Shown: positions 27,976-37,462 of the stretch, one piece after another | How the letters are laid out: each line of letters opens with the position of its first letter | Position numbering within the stretch: position 1 is the first letter of the stretch | Origin: Desulfobacteraceae bacterium UBA2174 | GTDB taxonomy: Bacteria > Desulfobacterota > Desulfobacteria > Desulfobacterales > UBA2174 | Length of the DNA: 64,000 nt | Direction of reading: 5' to 3' | Assembly: GCA_002327445.1 (NCBI GenBank) | Contig: DCWA01000041.1 | Location: 1-64,000 of the forward strand | Notes under the pieces: generated by a model | Databases searched by the model: none | Told to the model about the DNA's origin: nothing | The model's input: only the letters and a program-made list of their open reading frames with translations | Made by a program: the position numbers and the translations under genes

Positions 27976-29157
27976 TCAGTCCGCCTTGCGCCTGAGGAAG
28001 GTGGGAATGTCCAGGTCGTCGTTGTCGATCACCAGGCCCTTGTAGCCCCGGTAGGTGGCGGCGCCCTGTCCCACGGCCTCTTTCTGGCGGACGAAGGTCG
28101 CCTCGTCGTGTTCTCCCGCCACCTTGAGATCCGCGGGGGTCAGGTCCCGGACCCGGCCACGGGCCGGGATCTCCCGAGGTGCCCTGTCGGCGCAACCCAC
28201 CGGCCCGCCGATGCCGGTGGCGATCACCGTCACGCGCATCTCTTCGCCGAGGCTCTCGTCGATGGCCTGGCCCCAGATGATTTCGGCGTCGTCCCCCACT
28301 TCCTTGTAGATCCGGTCGGACGCTTCGGTCATCTCCTCGAGGGTCAGGTCGCTGGTGGAGGTGATGTTCATCAACACCCCCTTGGCGCCGGAGATGGAAA
28401 TGTCTTCCAGCAGCGGATGGCTGATGGCCCGTTCGGCCGCCTCCACTGCGCGGTTGTCGCCGCTGGCGATGCCGATGCCCATGATGGCCATGCCCGCCTT
28501 GCTCATGGTGGTGCGCACATCGGCGAAATCCAGGTTCACCAGCCCGGGGATCATGATGAGGTCGGTGATGCCCCGCACCGAGTGCAGCAGGATCTCGTCG
28601 GCCTTCTTGAACATGTCGACCATCCGGGCGTTCTTGGCCGCCAGGGCCCGCAGCCGGTCGTTGGGGATGGTGATCACCGTGTCGGCCACTTCCTTCAATG
28701 TGGCGATGCCATCTTCGGCTTGGCGCTGGCGCTTGCGGCCCTCGAAGGAAAACGGCCGGGTGACCACCGCAACCGTGAGGGCGCCCAGTTCCTTGCAGAT
28801 CTGGGCGATCACCGGGGCCGCACCCGTGCCGGTGCCGCCGCCGAAGCCGGCCGTGATGAAGACCATGTGGCTGTCGGCGAGGGATTCCCGAATGGCCTCC
28901 TCGGCTTCCAGGGCCGCCTCCCGGCCCACCTGCGGATTGGCGCCGGCCCCCAACCCCTCGGTCAGGTTGGTGCCCATCTGGATCTTCTTGGGCGCCGCCG
29001 ATGATTCCAGGGCCTGGGCGTCGGTGTTGGCGACGATGAACTTGACGCCCTGCAGACCGGCCTCGATCATGTTGTTGATGGCATTGCCGCCGGCACCGCC
29101 GACACCGATCACCTTGATTTTGGCTGAACCTTCGATTTCCACGTACTCAAACCCCAT
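27976..29157 (-). CDS. ftsZ: Cell division protein FtsZ
   Basis: This 393-residue tubulin homologue forms the division ring. It shows GVGGAGGNAINNMIEAGL, the GTP-binding GGGTGTGAAP and the T7 loop NLDFADVRTTM. The linker is long and charged and ends in the C-terminal peptide DLDIPTFLRRKAD that binds FtsA. The upstream GGGGGAGG is a good ribosome site. It is the last division gene of the cluster. Confidence 0.98.
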   Translation of the reverse strand: MGFEYVEIEGSAKIKVIGVGGAGGNAINNMIEAGLQGVKFIVANTDAQALESSAAPKKIQMGTNLTEGLGAGANPQVGREAALEAEEAIRESLADSHMVFITAGFGGGTGTGAAPVIAQICKELGALTVAVVTRPFSFEGRKRQRQAEDGIATLKEVADTVITIPNDRLRALAAKNARMVDMFKKADEILLHSVRGITDLIMIPGLVNLDFADVRTTMSKAGMAIMGIGIASGDNRAVEAAERAISHPLLEDISISGAKGVLMNITSTSDLTLEEMTEASDRIYKEVGDDAEIIWGQAIDESLGEEMRVTVIATGIGGPVGCADRAPREIPARGRVRDLTPADLKVAGEHDEATFVRQKEAVGQGAATYRGYKGLVIDNDDLDIPTFLRRKAD

Positions 29158-29193
29158 GTTGGCCTCCCCCCTTTTTGCGGCTTGTCCGCCGGT

Positions 29194-30429
29194 TTAAATG
29201 ACGTCCTTGAACCATCGCGTCATCCGCGACATCACGCGGTTGAAAATGTTGTCATCGCGGATGCGAAACTTCCGCGTCCTCTTGTTCCGGTTGCGCGCCC
29301 CGTAAATCACCAGTCCCACCCCGGTGGCGTACATCGGGTTGTTGACCACGTCCACCAGCCCCCCGATCCCGCGTGGCCGGCCGAGCCGGGTCGGCAGGTT
29401 GAAGATCGACTCGGCTACCTCGGTGGAGCCTTCCAGCAGTGCCGAGCCGCCGGTGAGCACCATGCCCGAACAGATCAGGTGCTCCATCTGGGCCCGGTAG
29501 ATCTCCCGCTGCACCAGGGTGAAGATCTCCTCGGTGCGCGGCTCGAGAATTTCCCCCAAAATCTGCCGCGGCAGCTTGCGCGCCTCCCGTCCGGCCATCC
29601 CCGGCACCTCGATGGTTTCCTCGCTGCCGATCTGATGAGTGGTGCAGGTGCCGTACTTCTTTTTGATCTTTTCGGCCTCGGGCTGCGGCGCCCTCAACCC
29701 GATGGCGATATCGTTGGTGAGGTTGTTGCCGCCGAGGGCAAGCACGAAGGTGTGCTTGATGTTGTTCTCGGCGAAGATGGCCAGATCGGTGGTCCCGCCG
29801 CCCATGTCCAGAAGGCCGGCGCCGAGTTCCTTTTCCTCGGCGGTGAGCACCGCCTCCCCCGAGGCCAGGGACTCCAGCACGATGTCGCAGACATCCAGAC
29901 CGGCCCGGTTGGCGCACTTGACGATGTTGTGGGCCGAGGTGACGGCCCCGGTGACGATGTGGATCTTGGCCTCCAGGCGCACGCCCGACATGCCCACCGG
30001 ATTCTGGATGCCGGCCTGGTCGTCGACGATGAATTCCTGGGGCAGCACGTGGATCACTTCCCGGTCCATGGGGATGGCCACGGCCCGGGCCGCATCGACG
30101 ACCCGCTCCACGTCGTTTTCGGTGATCTCGGGCCCCTTGACGGCGATGATGCCTCGGCTGTTGAACCCGGTGATATGACCGCCGGCGATACCGGCATAAG
30201 CCGAGGAAATCTCGCAGCCGGCCATCATTTCCGCTTCCTCCACGGCCTTCTGGATGGATTCGACCGTGGAATCGATGTTCACCACCACCCCCTTGCGCAA
30301 ACCGATGGACGGATGGGTGCCGATGCCGATGATGTTGATGTCGTTGCCGCTGACCTCACCCACCACGGCGCAGATCTTGGTCGTGCCGATATCCAGCCCG
30401 ACGACGATCTCTCCTTTGCCCGAACTCAT
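29194..30429 (-). CDS. ftsA: Cell division protein FtsA
   Basis: This 411-residue actin-like ATPase tethers FtsZ to the membrane. It shows VGLDIGTTKICAVVGEV, GGGTTDLAIF and SGMVLTGGSALLEG. The end (RVMSRMTRWFKDVI) is the amphipathic membrane-targeting helix. The start used is the ATG following AGGAGG within the end of ftsQ; an in-frame start 14 codons earlier would lie in ftsQ. Confidence 0.97.
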   Translation of the reverse strand: MSSGKGEIVVGLDIGTTKICAVVGEVSGNDINIIGIGTHPSIGLRKGVVVNIDSTVESIQKAVEEAEMMAGCEISSAYAGIAGGHITGFNSRGIIAVKGPEITENDVERVVDAARAVAIPMDREVIHVLPQEFIVDDQAGIQNPVGMSGVRLEAKIHIVTGAVTSAHNIVKCANRAGLDVCDIVLESLASGEAVLTAEEKELGAGLLDMGGGTTDLAIFAENNIKHTFVLALGGNNLTNDIAIGLRAPQPEAEKIKKKYGTCTTHQIGSEETIEVPGMAGREARKLPRQILGEILEPRTEEIFTLVQREIYRAQMEHLICSGMVLTGGSALLEGSTEVAESIFNLPTRLGRPRGIGGLVDVVNNPMYATGVGLVIYGARNRNKRTRKFRIRDDNIFNRVMSRMTRWFKDVI

Positions 30430-30430
30430 G

Positions 30431-31276
30431 TCAAACCTCCTCCTTCGGCTCATCCCCCGGCCGAACGACAATCCGCTGCAGATGGGTCAGATCGATGCGC
30501 CGCCAGCCGGCGGTATCCTGCACCGCCATCCCGGTGAGCAGCCGGTTCAAGTTGGCGATCTTTTCCCGGTAGTGACCGTAGCCCAGGACCACCGTGCCCA
30601 GGTCCGACCCCGTTTCCACGGTCATCCCGGCGTCCCGGTCGGCCAAAACCGCCAGTGGGGGCTGATCCGGCGCTGCGGCGGGCATCGCCTCCCGCCAGCA
30701 GCGCAGCACTTCCAGGGCCTCTGCCAGCATCGGCGTCTCCGGAGGGCTCAAGGCCGGCAGATCGGTGTAAGCCAGGCCGCGGATCACCGGAATCTCATCC
30801 GGGTCTCCGTCCTGCCAGCGCTTGAAGGGCCGCCCGGCCGTATCGATCAGAAACCGCCCGTCGGCCAGCTCCACCATCGCCACGGGCTGGTGCTCCACGA
30901 TCCGGATATCGATTCGATCGGGAAACCGCCGCCCCACGGCCGCCTGGGCGATCCAGGGATGCGCCAGAAGGCGGTCGCGGCAACGGCCCAGGCGAACCGA
31001 CAGGATGTTGACCCCCGGGAGAAGGCCGGCCTGGCGCATCACCGTCATTTCATCCAGGTGCCGGTTGCCGACCACCGTGATCCGATGCGCCGCCAGACTG
31101 CGGCACTGGGTGGCGATGTCATGGGCCAGCACGAAGGCCACCGCCAACCCCACCGTCAGCGCCAGCATGCCGATGCTGCTCAACAGGCGCCTTGCCCATC
31201 GGCCGCGCTGCCCGGACGAACCTTTGAAACGGTTGGGCCGCGGCCGGCGACGCACGTTGACACGGCGGGTGCTCAT
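30431..31276 (-). CDS. ftsQ: Cell division protein FtsQ/DivIB
   Basis: This 281-residue protein has a basic cytoplasmic tail (about 1-30), one membrane helix (about 32-52), a POTRA domain (ITVVGNRHLDEMTVMRQAGLLPG) and the beta region FPDRIDIRIVEHQPVAMVEL. It bridges early and late division proteins together with FtsL. It overlaps murC by ATGA; its stop is 1 bp from the ftsA start. Confidence 0.93.
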   Translation of the reverse strand: MSTRRVNVRRRPRPNRFKGSSGQRGRWARRLLSSIGMLALTVGLAVAFVLAHDIATQCRSLAAHRITVVGNRHLDEMTVMRQAGLLPGVNILSVRLGRCRDRLLAHPWIAQAAVGRRFPDRIDIRIVEHQPVAMVELADGRFLIDTAGRPFKRWQDGDPDEIPVIRGLAYTDLPALSPPETPMLAEALEVLRCWREAMPAAAPDQPPLAVLADRDAGMTVETGSDLGTVVLGYGHYREKIANLNRLLTGMAVQDTAGWRRIDLTHLQRIVVRPGDEPKEEV

Positions 31277-32664
31277 GGCCCGCCTCCGGCGCCTGCCGCC
31301 AGGCGGTCCAGGACGCGAGGGCCGAGCTGGTAAACGTCGCCGGCGCCGAGGGTCAAAAGGATGTCATCGCCGGAAAGGATCCTCACCAGTTCTTCCACCG
31401 CCGCATCGGCCGAGTCGGCGTAGACCACCTGCCGGTGGCCGTGGGCCCGGATGGCCTCGGCCAGATGGTCGGCCGTCACGCCCTCGATGGGCGTCTCGCT
31501 GGCGGCGTAGATCGGCAGCACCACCAACACATCGCTCTGGTTGAAGGACCGGGTGAAATCCTCGAACAAGGCCCGGGTGCGCGAGTAGCGATGGGGCTGG
31601 AAGACGACCACCTTGCGCCGGGCGGGCCAGCACTGCTGCAGGGCCTGGAGGGTGGCGGCGATCTCGGTGGGATGATGGCCGTAGTCGTCGATCACCGTCA
31701 CCTGCTCCCAGTGCCCCTTGATTTCCAGCCGCCGCTGAACGCCCTGGACGTTCTCCAGGGCCGCCTTGATCGTTTCAAATTCGATTTCCAGCTCCAGGCC
31801 CACGGCAATGCTGGCCAGCGCGTTGTAAACGTTGTGCTGGCCGGGCAGGTTGAGCACGATGGGGCCCAGTTCCCGCCCTTGCCAGGATACGGCAAACCGG
31901 CTGCGCAGGCCCTCGAAGACCACCTGGTCGGCCTGCAGTTCGGCCTGGCGGCTGAGGCCGTAGGTCGTCATGCGCTTTTTGACCCGGGGGATGATCTCTT
32001 GGAGGGCCGGGCTGTCCAGGCAAAGCACGGCCAGGCCGTAAAAGGGGATCCGGTCGATGAAGCGGAGAAACACCTCCTGGATCGACGCCAGGTCCGGATA
32101 AAAATCGAGGTGCTCCCGGTCGATGTTGGTCACCACGGCGATGGTCGGAGAGTATTTGAGGAAAGAGCCGTCGCTCTCGTCGGCCTCGGCCACGATGAAA
32201 TCTCCCCGGCCCAGCAGAGCGTTGACGCCGACGCTCTTGAGCTTGCCGCCGATGACCACGGTGGGGTCGAGCCCGCCGCCGGCCAGGACCGCCGCCACCA
32301 ACCCGGTGGTGGTGGTCTTGCCGTGGGCGCCGGCCACCGCGACGCTGTACTTGAGGCGCATCAGTTCGGCGAGCATCTCGGCCCGGGGGATCACCGGCAC
32401 CCCGGCCGCCCGGGCCGCCGCCACCTCGGGGTTGTCCGGCCTCACGGCCGAGGAGGTGACCACCACGTTGGCGTTGGCGATGTGTTCGGCCCGGTGGCCC
32501 TGGAACACCATCCCGCCCATGCGGGCCAGGCGCTCGGTGATGTCCGATGCGCGCAGGTCGGAGCCCGATACCCGGTAGCCGAGGTTGAGCAGCAGCTCGG
32601 CGATGCCGCTCATGCCGATGCCGCCGATGCCCACGAAGTGGATGTGATATTGTTTACGGTACAT
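31273..32664 (-). CDS. murC: UDP-N-acetylmuramate--L-alanine ligase
   Basis: This 463-residue Mur ligase shows HFVGIGGIGMSGIAELL at the start, the ATP loop GAHGKTTTTGLVA, EADESDGSF and DDYGHHPTEI. It adds the first residue of the peptidoglycan stem peptide. It is the only gene of the cluster separated from its upstream neighbour by a clear gap (about 50 bp from murG), and the gap contains a tandem and inverted repeat. No murB lies between it and ftsQ. Confidence 0.97.
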   Translation of the reverse strand: MYRKQYHIHFVGIGGIGMSGIAELLLNLGYRVSGSDLRASDITERLARMGGMVFQGHRAEHIANANVVVTSSAVRPDNPEVAAARAAGVPVIPRAEMLAELMRLKYSVAVAGAHGKTTTTGLVAAVLAGGGLDPTVVIGGKLKSVGVNALLGRGDFIVAEADESDGSFLKYSPTIAVVTNIDREHLDFYPDLASIQEVFLRFIDRIPFYGLAVLCLDSPALQEIIPRVKKRMTTYGLSRQAELQADQVVFEGLRSRFAVSWQGRELGPIVLNLPGQHNVYNALASIAVGLELEIEFETIKAALENVQGVQRRLEIKGHWEQVTVIDDYGHHPTEIAATLQALQQCWPARRKVVVFQPHRYSRTRALFEDFTRSFNQSDVLVVLPIYAASETPIEGVTADHLAEAIRAHGHRQVVYADSADAAVEELVRILSGDDILLTLGAGDVYQLGPRVLDRLAAGAGGGP

Positions 32665-32676
32665 GAGGTCTCTAAA

Positions 32677-32738
32677 AATGACTAAAATGACGAATGACTA
32701 AAATGACGAATCCATTAATTTGATTCATTTTGGTCATT
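32677..32738. repeat. 16-bp tandem repeat and hairpin between murG and murC
   Basis: AATGACTAAAATGACG occurs twice in tandem (32677-32692, 32693-32708). The second copy plus AATC (to 32712) pairs with GATTCATTTTGGTCATT (32722-32738), which encodes the last residues of MurG. The result is an AT-rich hairpin with a nine-base loop and a three-base bulge across the murG stop. It is the only AT-rich, non-coding spot inside the cluster and may affect read-through or mRNA processing. Confidence 0.7.
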
Positions 32739-33872
32739 CACCAGTTCAGGCACCGCGTTCATCCCCAGCAGCGCCAGGACATCGTCCAGAATCTCATCGG
32801 CCGCCTCCGGCCGCCCGAAACCCGCCATGGCCGCCGCCATCGCTTCCAGCTCGGCACGGTCCGCTTTCCACCGGTTCAACCGCTCGGCCAAACCCTGCCC
32901 GGTGAGGTCCTTTTCGGCCACTACCAGCGCGGCCCCCCCCTCCACCAGGGCCTGGACGTTGCGGGCCTGGTGGTCGTCGGCGGCGAAGGGGAACGGGACG
33001 AAAACCGCCGGAACCCCGGTGGCGGCGAGCTCGGCCACCGTGGTGGCCCCGGCCCGGCAGACGGCCAGGTCGGCCTCGGCGTAGCAGGCCCCCGGATCTT
33101 CGAAAAAAGCCGCCGCCTCCGCCTCGATGCCCCGTCGGCGGTAAGCCGCCTTCACCGTCTCTTCGTCCGCCGGACCGGTCTGGTGCACGAAGCGCCATGC
33201 GGATGGGTCGTCGAGAAAATCCAGCGCTTCGACGACTCCCGTGTTGAGCTGGTGGGCCCCCTGGCTGCCGCCGAGCACCAGCACATGAAGGCGTGGGTCG
33301 GCCGGCCGCTGGCACCGTCGCCGGGCCGCTTCAACAATGGAGGCACGCACCGGGTTGCCCGTCAGTCGCACCTTGGCGGCATGGCGGCCGAAATCGGTGC
33401 CGTCAAAGGAAACATAGATCCGACGGGCGAAACGCGCCGCGATGCGGTTGGACACGCCGGCCACGATGTTCTGCTCGCACAACGCCACCGGGATGCCCAT
33501 CAGCCAGGCGGCCAGCACCACGGGGCCGGCGGCGTAGCCGCCCACGCCGATGACCGCGTTCGGCCGGAATCTCCACAGCATCCCGGCCGCCGCCGCCAGG
33601 CCGGCGGGCAGCCGCATCAGGGCCCAGATCTGGCGGCGCCAGCCGCGGCGCTTGAGCCCTTCGACCCGCAGCACCCGGTGGTCGAAACCGGCTCTGGCCA
33701 GGGCCGCCACTTCCAGGGGCCGGTCGGTGCCGATGAACAACACCCGCGCCCCGGGCCAGCGCCGCCGCAGGGCCTCGGCGATGGCGATCCCCGGGAACAC
33801 GTGCCCCCCGGTGCCCCCGCCGGCGATGACGACAGCGGGCGGCAGGGGGCCAAATGAAGAATGCGCGCTCAT
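32715..33872 (-). CDS. murG: UDP-N-acetylglucosamine--undecaprenyl-PP-MurNAc-pentapeptide transferase
   Basis: This 385-residue GT-B transferase makes lipid II. It shows IAGGGTGGHVFPGIAIAEAL, VIGVGGYAAGPVVLAAWL, EQNIVAGVSNR, VLVLGGSQGAHQLN and CRAGATTVAELAATG. It starts in an ATGA overlap with ftsW. A frame reaching far upstream is a shadow of ftsW. The last residues (VNDQNESN) are encoded by one arm of the hairpin described between murG and murC. Confidence 0.97.
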   Translation of the reverse strand: MSAHSSFGPLPPAVVIAGGGTGGHVFPGIAIAEALRRRWPGARVLFIGTDRPLEVAALARAGFDHRVLRVEGLKRRGWRRQIWALMRLPAGLAAAAGMLWRFRPNAVIGVGGYAAGPVVLAAWLMGIPVALCEQNIVAGVSNRIAARFARRIYVSFDGTDFGRHAAKVRLTGNPVRASIVEAARRRCQRPADPRLHVLVLGGSQGAHQLNTGVVEALDFLDDPSAWRFVHQTGPADEETVKAAYRRRGIEAEAAAFFEDPGACYAEADLAVCRAGATTVAELAATGVPAVFVPFPFAADDHQARNVQALVEGGAALVVAEKDLTGQGLAERLNRWKADRAELEAMAAAMAGFGRPEAADEILDDVLALLGMNAVPELVNDQNESN

Positions 33873-34984
33873 CGGGTCGCTCCGATGTTCATCAGCACCC
33901 CCACGCTGGCCATGCTCATCAGCAGCGAGGTCCCGCCGTAGCTCAAAAAAGGCAGCGTCAACCCCTTGGTGGGCAGCAGCCCCAGGGTCACGCCCAGGTT
34001 GATGCAGATCTGCAGTGCCAGCGCAGTGGTCAAGCCGGTGGCGAGCATGGCCCCGAAGGGATCGGCGGTCTGCCGCGCGATGCCATACCCGCGCCAGATG
34101 ATCAAGCCGTAGAAAAACAGGACCACCGCCACCCCGAGCAGGCCCAGTTCCTCGCCGATGACGGCGAAGATGAAATCCGTATGCGGCTCGGGCAGGTAGA
34201 ACAGTTTCTGCATCCCTTGCCCCAGCCCCGCCCCCCAGATCTGGCCGCTGCCGAAAGCCATCAGGGCGTGGATCATCTGGTAGCCGTCGCCGGCCGGGTC
34301 GCGCCACGGATCGGTGAAGGCCATGAGCCGCTGGAGCCGGTAGGGTTTCAGGATCGCCACGTAGGCCAGCAGGGGGGCGGCCACGGCCAGGGCCGAGGCC
34401 AGGTGCCAGATGCGCACCCCGCCGGCGAAAAGCATGATCCAGGTCAGCCCCGTCAGAATCACCGCGGACCCGAAATCGGGTTGGAGCAGGATCAGGCTGC
34501 ACAACAGCGCCAGCACGATCACATGGGGGAGGAAACCGATGGAAAACTCCTTGATCCGTCCCTGCTTGCGGCTCATCGAGTAGGCCAGGTACGTCACCAG
34601 GGCAAACCGCGCCAATTCGGCGGGCTGGAAGCTCAACGGGCCCAGGCGCAGCCAGCGGGTCGAACCGCCGGCCTTCAGGCCGAGGGGGCTGAGCAGCACG
34701 GCGATGAGCAGCACCAGGGTCATCCCCAGCAGCGGATAGGCCAGCGGCCGCAGCAAACGGTACGGCAGGTGGCGGCAAAGCACGAGCACGCAGATGCCCA
34801 AACCGGCAAACAGGGCCTGTTTTTTCAAATAGTAGAAATCGGTTCCGTAGCGCTTGAAGGCCAGCTCCGAGCTGGCGCTGAAGACCATGACGATCCCCAG
34901 GCCCACCAGCAGCAGCACCGGAAACAGCAGTTTCAGGTCATAGCCCGCCACGGGGGCGGCCACGGCGTTTGCCTTGGCTTTCAT
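33869..34984 (-). CDS. ftsW: Peptidoglycan polymerase FtsW (SEDS family)
   Basis: This 371-residue, ten-helix membrane protein polymerises glycan strands at the septum with FtsI. It shows GLGIVMVFSASSELAFKRYG, PLSFQPAELARFALVTYLAYSM, LLQPDFGSAVI, FIFAVIGEELGLLG and LPFLSYGGTSLLMSM. The ATG overlaps the murD stop by 4 bp. Confidence 0.96.
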   Translation of the reverse strand: MKAKANAVAAPVAGYDLKLLFPVLLLVGLGIVMVFSASSELAFKRYGTDFYYLKKQALFAGLGICVLVLCRHLPYRLLRPLAYPLLGMTLVLLIAVLLSPLGLKAGGSTRWLRLGPLSFQPAELARFALVTYLAYSMSRKQGRIKEFSIGFLPHVIVLALLCSLILLQPDFGSAVILTGLTWIMLFAGGVRIWHLASALAVAAPLLAYVAILKPYRLQRLMAFTDPWRDPAGDGYQMIHALMAFGSGQIWGAGLGQGMQKLFYLPEPHTDFIFAVIGEELGLLGVAVVLFFYGLIIWRGYGIARQTADPFGAMLATGLTTALALQICINLGVTLGLLPTKGLTLPFLSYGGTSLLMSMASVGVLMNIGATR

Positions 34985-36354
34985 CGCGCCAGCTCCCGGA
35001 CCGCAGCGGCGAAGGCCTCGCCCCGCCGGGCGTAATCGGTGAACATGTCGAAGCTGGAGCAGGCCGGCGCCAGCAGCACCACGTCCCCGGAGCGGGCGCT
35101 GTTGCGGGCCAGGCGCACGGCCTCGATCATGTCGGCGGCGCGCGCCACTCCGCCGCGGCATACCGGTCCGAGGGTCCGGGCGATGGCTTCGGCCGCCTCG
35201 CCCAGCACCACGAGGCGCTTGACCCCCGCCTGCACCGCCGGGCGAAGGGCCTCGTAGCCGCCCCCCTTGTCCCGGCCGCCGGCGATGAGCACCACCGGTG
35301 CGTCGAAGGCCGCCAGGGCCTGGACCACGGCATCCACGTTGGTCGCCTTGGAGTCGTTGACGTAGCGCACCCCGTCAATGGTGGCCACCGTGGCAAGGCG
35401 GTGGGGCAGCGGGTCGAACTCGGCCAGCACCCGGAGGATGGCCTGCGGATTGGCCCCGGCCACCCGGGCAGCGAGCACGGCGGCGGCGGCGTTGGCGCGG
35501 TTGTGCGCCCCGAGCAGCTTCAGGGCCGCCAAGGGGAAGCGCTCGCCGTTGAGATGCCGCCAGGCCCCCTCGAATCCCTCCAGGATGAGATCCCCGTCCT
35601 GCCAGCCGATGCCGGCCTCCCCGGCGGGAGGCGCATTGAACCAGGCGCGCAGCGGGCCTGCCGCCGGAGCCAGGGCGCGCACCCGGGCATCGCCGCCGTT
35701 GAGCACCGCGACGTCCCCGGCCTCCTGGCGCATGAAGACCCGGGCCTTGGAACGGGCGTAGGCCTCCATGTCCGCGTAGCGGTCCAGATGGTCGGGGCTG
35801 ATGTTGAGCAGGACGGCCACCCGGGGATGAAAACGGTCGGCGGTATCGAGCTGGAAGCTGCTCACTTCGGCCACCACCCGTTCCGGCGCCGGGTCGCTGT
35901 CCACGGCGGCGATGAGGGGACGGCCGATGTTGCCGCCCACGAAGACCCGGATCCCGGAAGCCGCCAGCATGTCGCCGATCATCTGCGTCACCGTGGTCTT
36001 GCCATTGGTGCCGGTGACGGCCACCACCGGCGCCTCGATCCAGCGCGCCGCCAGTTCCAGCTCGCCAACGACGGCAATCCCGCGGCTGCGGGCCGCCGCC
36101 AGGGGCGCAATGGTGTCGGGCACCCCGGGGCTGACGACGATCAGGTCGGCACCGGTGAAGGTCTCGGTGCGGTGGCCCCCGAGTTCCAGCGCGATTCCCG
36201 AGGCGGCCAGGTCGGCCGGAAGCTCCTGGAGGCGCCCGGCCGGGGCGCAATCGCTCAGGGTCACCGCGGCGCCGCGGCGCCGGGCGAAGATCGCCGCTGC
36301 GATCCCGGACCGGGCCGCTCCGACCACCACGATTTTTTTGCCCGCCAGTTCCAT
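34981..36354 (-). CDS. murD: UDP-N-acetylmuramoyl-L-alanine--D-glutamate ligase
   Basis: This 457-residue Mur ligase shows VVGAARSGIAAA at the N-terminus, the ATP loop TGTNGKTTVTQMIG, SSFQLDTADRFHPRVAVLLNISPDHLDRY and NDSKATNVDA. It adds D-Glu to the stem peptide. It lies 19 bp downstream of mraY. Confidence 0.96.
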   Translation of the reverse strand: MELAGKKIVVVGAARSGIAAAIFARRRGAAVTLSDCAPAGRLQELPADLAASGIALELGGHRTETFTGADLIVVSPGVPDTIAPLAAARSRGIAVVGELELAARWIEAPVVAVTGTNGKTTVTQMIGDMLAASGIRVFVGGNIGRPLIAAVDSDPAPERVVAEVSSFQLDTADRFHPRVAVLLNISPDHLDRYADMEAYARSKARVFMRQEAGDVAVLNGGDARVRALAPAAGPLRAWFNAPPAGEAGIGWQDGDLILEGFEGAWRHLNGERFPLAALKLLGAHNRANAAAAVLAARVAGANPQAILRVLAEFDPLPHRLATVATIDGVRYVNDSKATNVDAVVQALAAFDAPVVLIAGGRDKGGGYEALRPAVQAGVKRLVVLGEAAEAIARTLGPVCRGGVARAADMIEAVRLARNSARSGDVVLLAPACSSFDMFTDYARRGEAFAAAVRELAR

Positions 36355-36373
36355 CCGTCGCGCTTTCCGCCGT

Positions 36374-37453
36374 CTAGCGCAGCTTCAAGGTGCTCAGGGA
36401 CATCAGGGCCAGGGTGATGGCGATGATCCAGAAGCGCACGATCACCTTGGGTTCCGCCCAGCCCTTGAGTTCAAAATGATGGTGCAACGGGGCCATGCGA
36501 AAAATCCGCCGCCCGTGGGTCATCTTGAAAAAGCCCACCTGGAAAATCACCGACAGGGCCTCGATGACAAAAAGCCCCCCCACCAGCACGAGCAGAATCT
36601 CCTGCTTGGTGATCACCGCCACCGTTCCCAGGGTGCCCCCCAGGGAGAGGGAGCCTGTATCGCCCATGAAAATCTGCGCCGGATAGGCGTTGAACCAGAG
36701 GAAGCCGAGCCCGGCCCCCGCCATGGCGCCGCAGAAGACGGTGATCTCCCCGCTGCCGGCCACGTAAGTGATCTGCAGGTAGTCGGCGATAACGGCATGG
36801 CCGGCGACGTAGGCGAAGAACATGTAGGTGGCCGAAGCGATGATCATCGGTCCGATGGCCAGCCCGTCCAGGCCGTCGGTGAGGTTGACGGCGTTGGAGG
36901 TGGCCGTGATCACCAGGGCGGCGAACACCACGTACCCCCAGCCCAGGTCGGGACTGAACTGCTTGAAAAAGGGGATGGTCACGAGCGTGGGAAAATCCTG
37001 GCTGATGAAGACCAGAAATCCCACCAGCAGGGACAGGCCGACCTGGAGGGCGAACTTGCCCCGCACGGTGAGCCCCAGGTTGCGCTTCTTGATCTGCATC
37101 AGGTAATCGTCGGTAAAACCGATCATCCCGAAACCCACCGCGCTCAGCAGCACGATCCAGACGAACGGGTTGGCCAGGTTGCTCCACAGCAGGGTCGCCG
37201 TCACCATGGCGAAGAGGATCAGGGTGCCGCCCATCGTCGGGGTGCCGGCTTTCTGGTGGTGGCTCCGGGGGCCGTCCTCGCGGATATACTGGCCGATCTG
37301 CAGGTGGGAGAGCCGCCGGATGACCCAGGGGCCGAGCAGCACACAGATGGCGAAAGCCGTCAGGCTGGCGTAGATCGTCCTGAAGGTGATGTAGCGGAAG
37401 ACGTTGAAGACCGAGAAGGTCGTATGCAGGGGATAGAGCAAATGGTAGAACAT
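36374..37453 (-). CDS. mraY: Phospho-N-acetylmuramoyl-pentapeptide transferase
   Basis: This 359-residue, ten-helix membrane enzyme makes lipid I. It shows [16 protein letters not shown], the Asp pair in [47 protein letters not shown] and the HHHFE loop ([13 protein letters not shown]). It lies 9 bp after murF. Confidence 0.97.
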   Translation of the reverse strand: MFYHLLYPLHTTFSVFNVFRYITFRTIYASLTAFAICVLLGPWVIRRLSHLQIGQYIREDGPRSHHQKAGTPTMGGTLILFAMVTATLLWSNLANPFVWIVLLSAVGFGMIGFTDDYLMQIKKRNLGLTVRGKFALQVGLSLLVGFLVFISQDFPTLVTIPFFKQFSPDLGWGYVVFAALVITATSNAVNLTDGLDGLAIGPMIIASATYMFFAYVAGHAVIADYLQITYVAGSGEITVFCGAMAGAGLGFLWFNAYPAQIFMGDTGSLSLGGTLGTVAVITKQEILLVLVGGLFVIEALSVIFQVGFFKMTHGRRIFRMAPLHHHFELKGWAEPKVIVRFWIIAITLALMSLSTLKLR

Positions 37454-37462
37454 GATTTCCCG

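Noticed and set aside
26203..29004. Long plus-strand frame opposite the radical SAM gene and ftsZ (933 codons)
   Set aside because: Antisense shadow with low-complexity composition. The minus-strand genes have clear motifs throughout.
32677..32708. Tandem repeat in the murG-murC gap as a CRISPR-like array
   Set aside because: Only two 16-bp units, directly abutting with no spacers and no cas genes.
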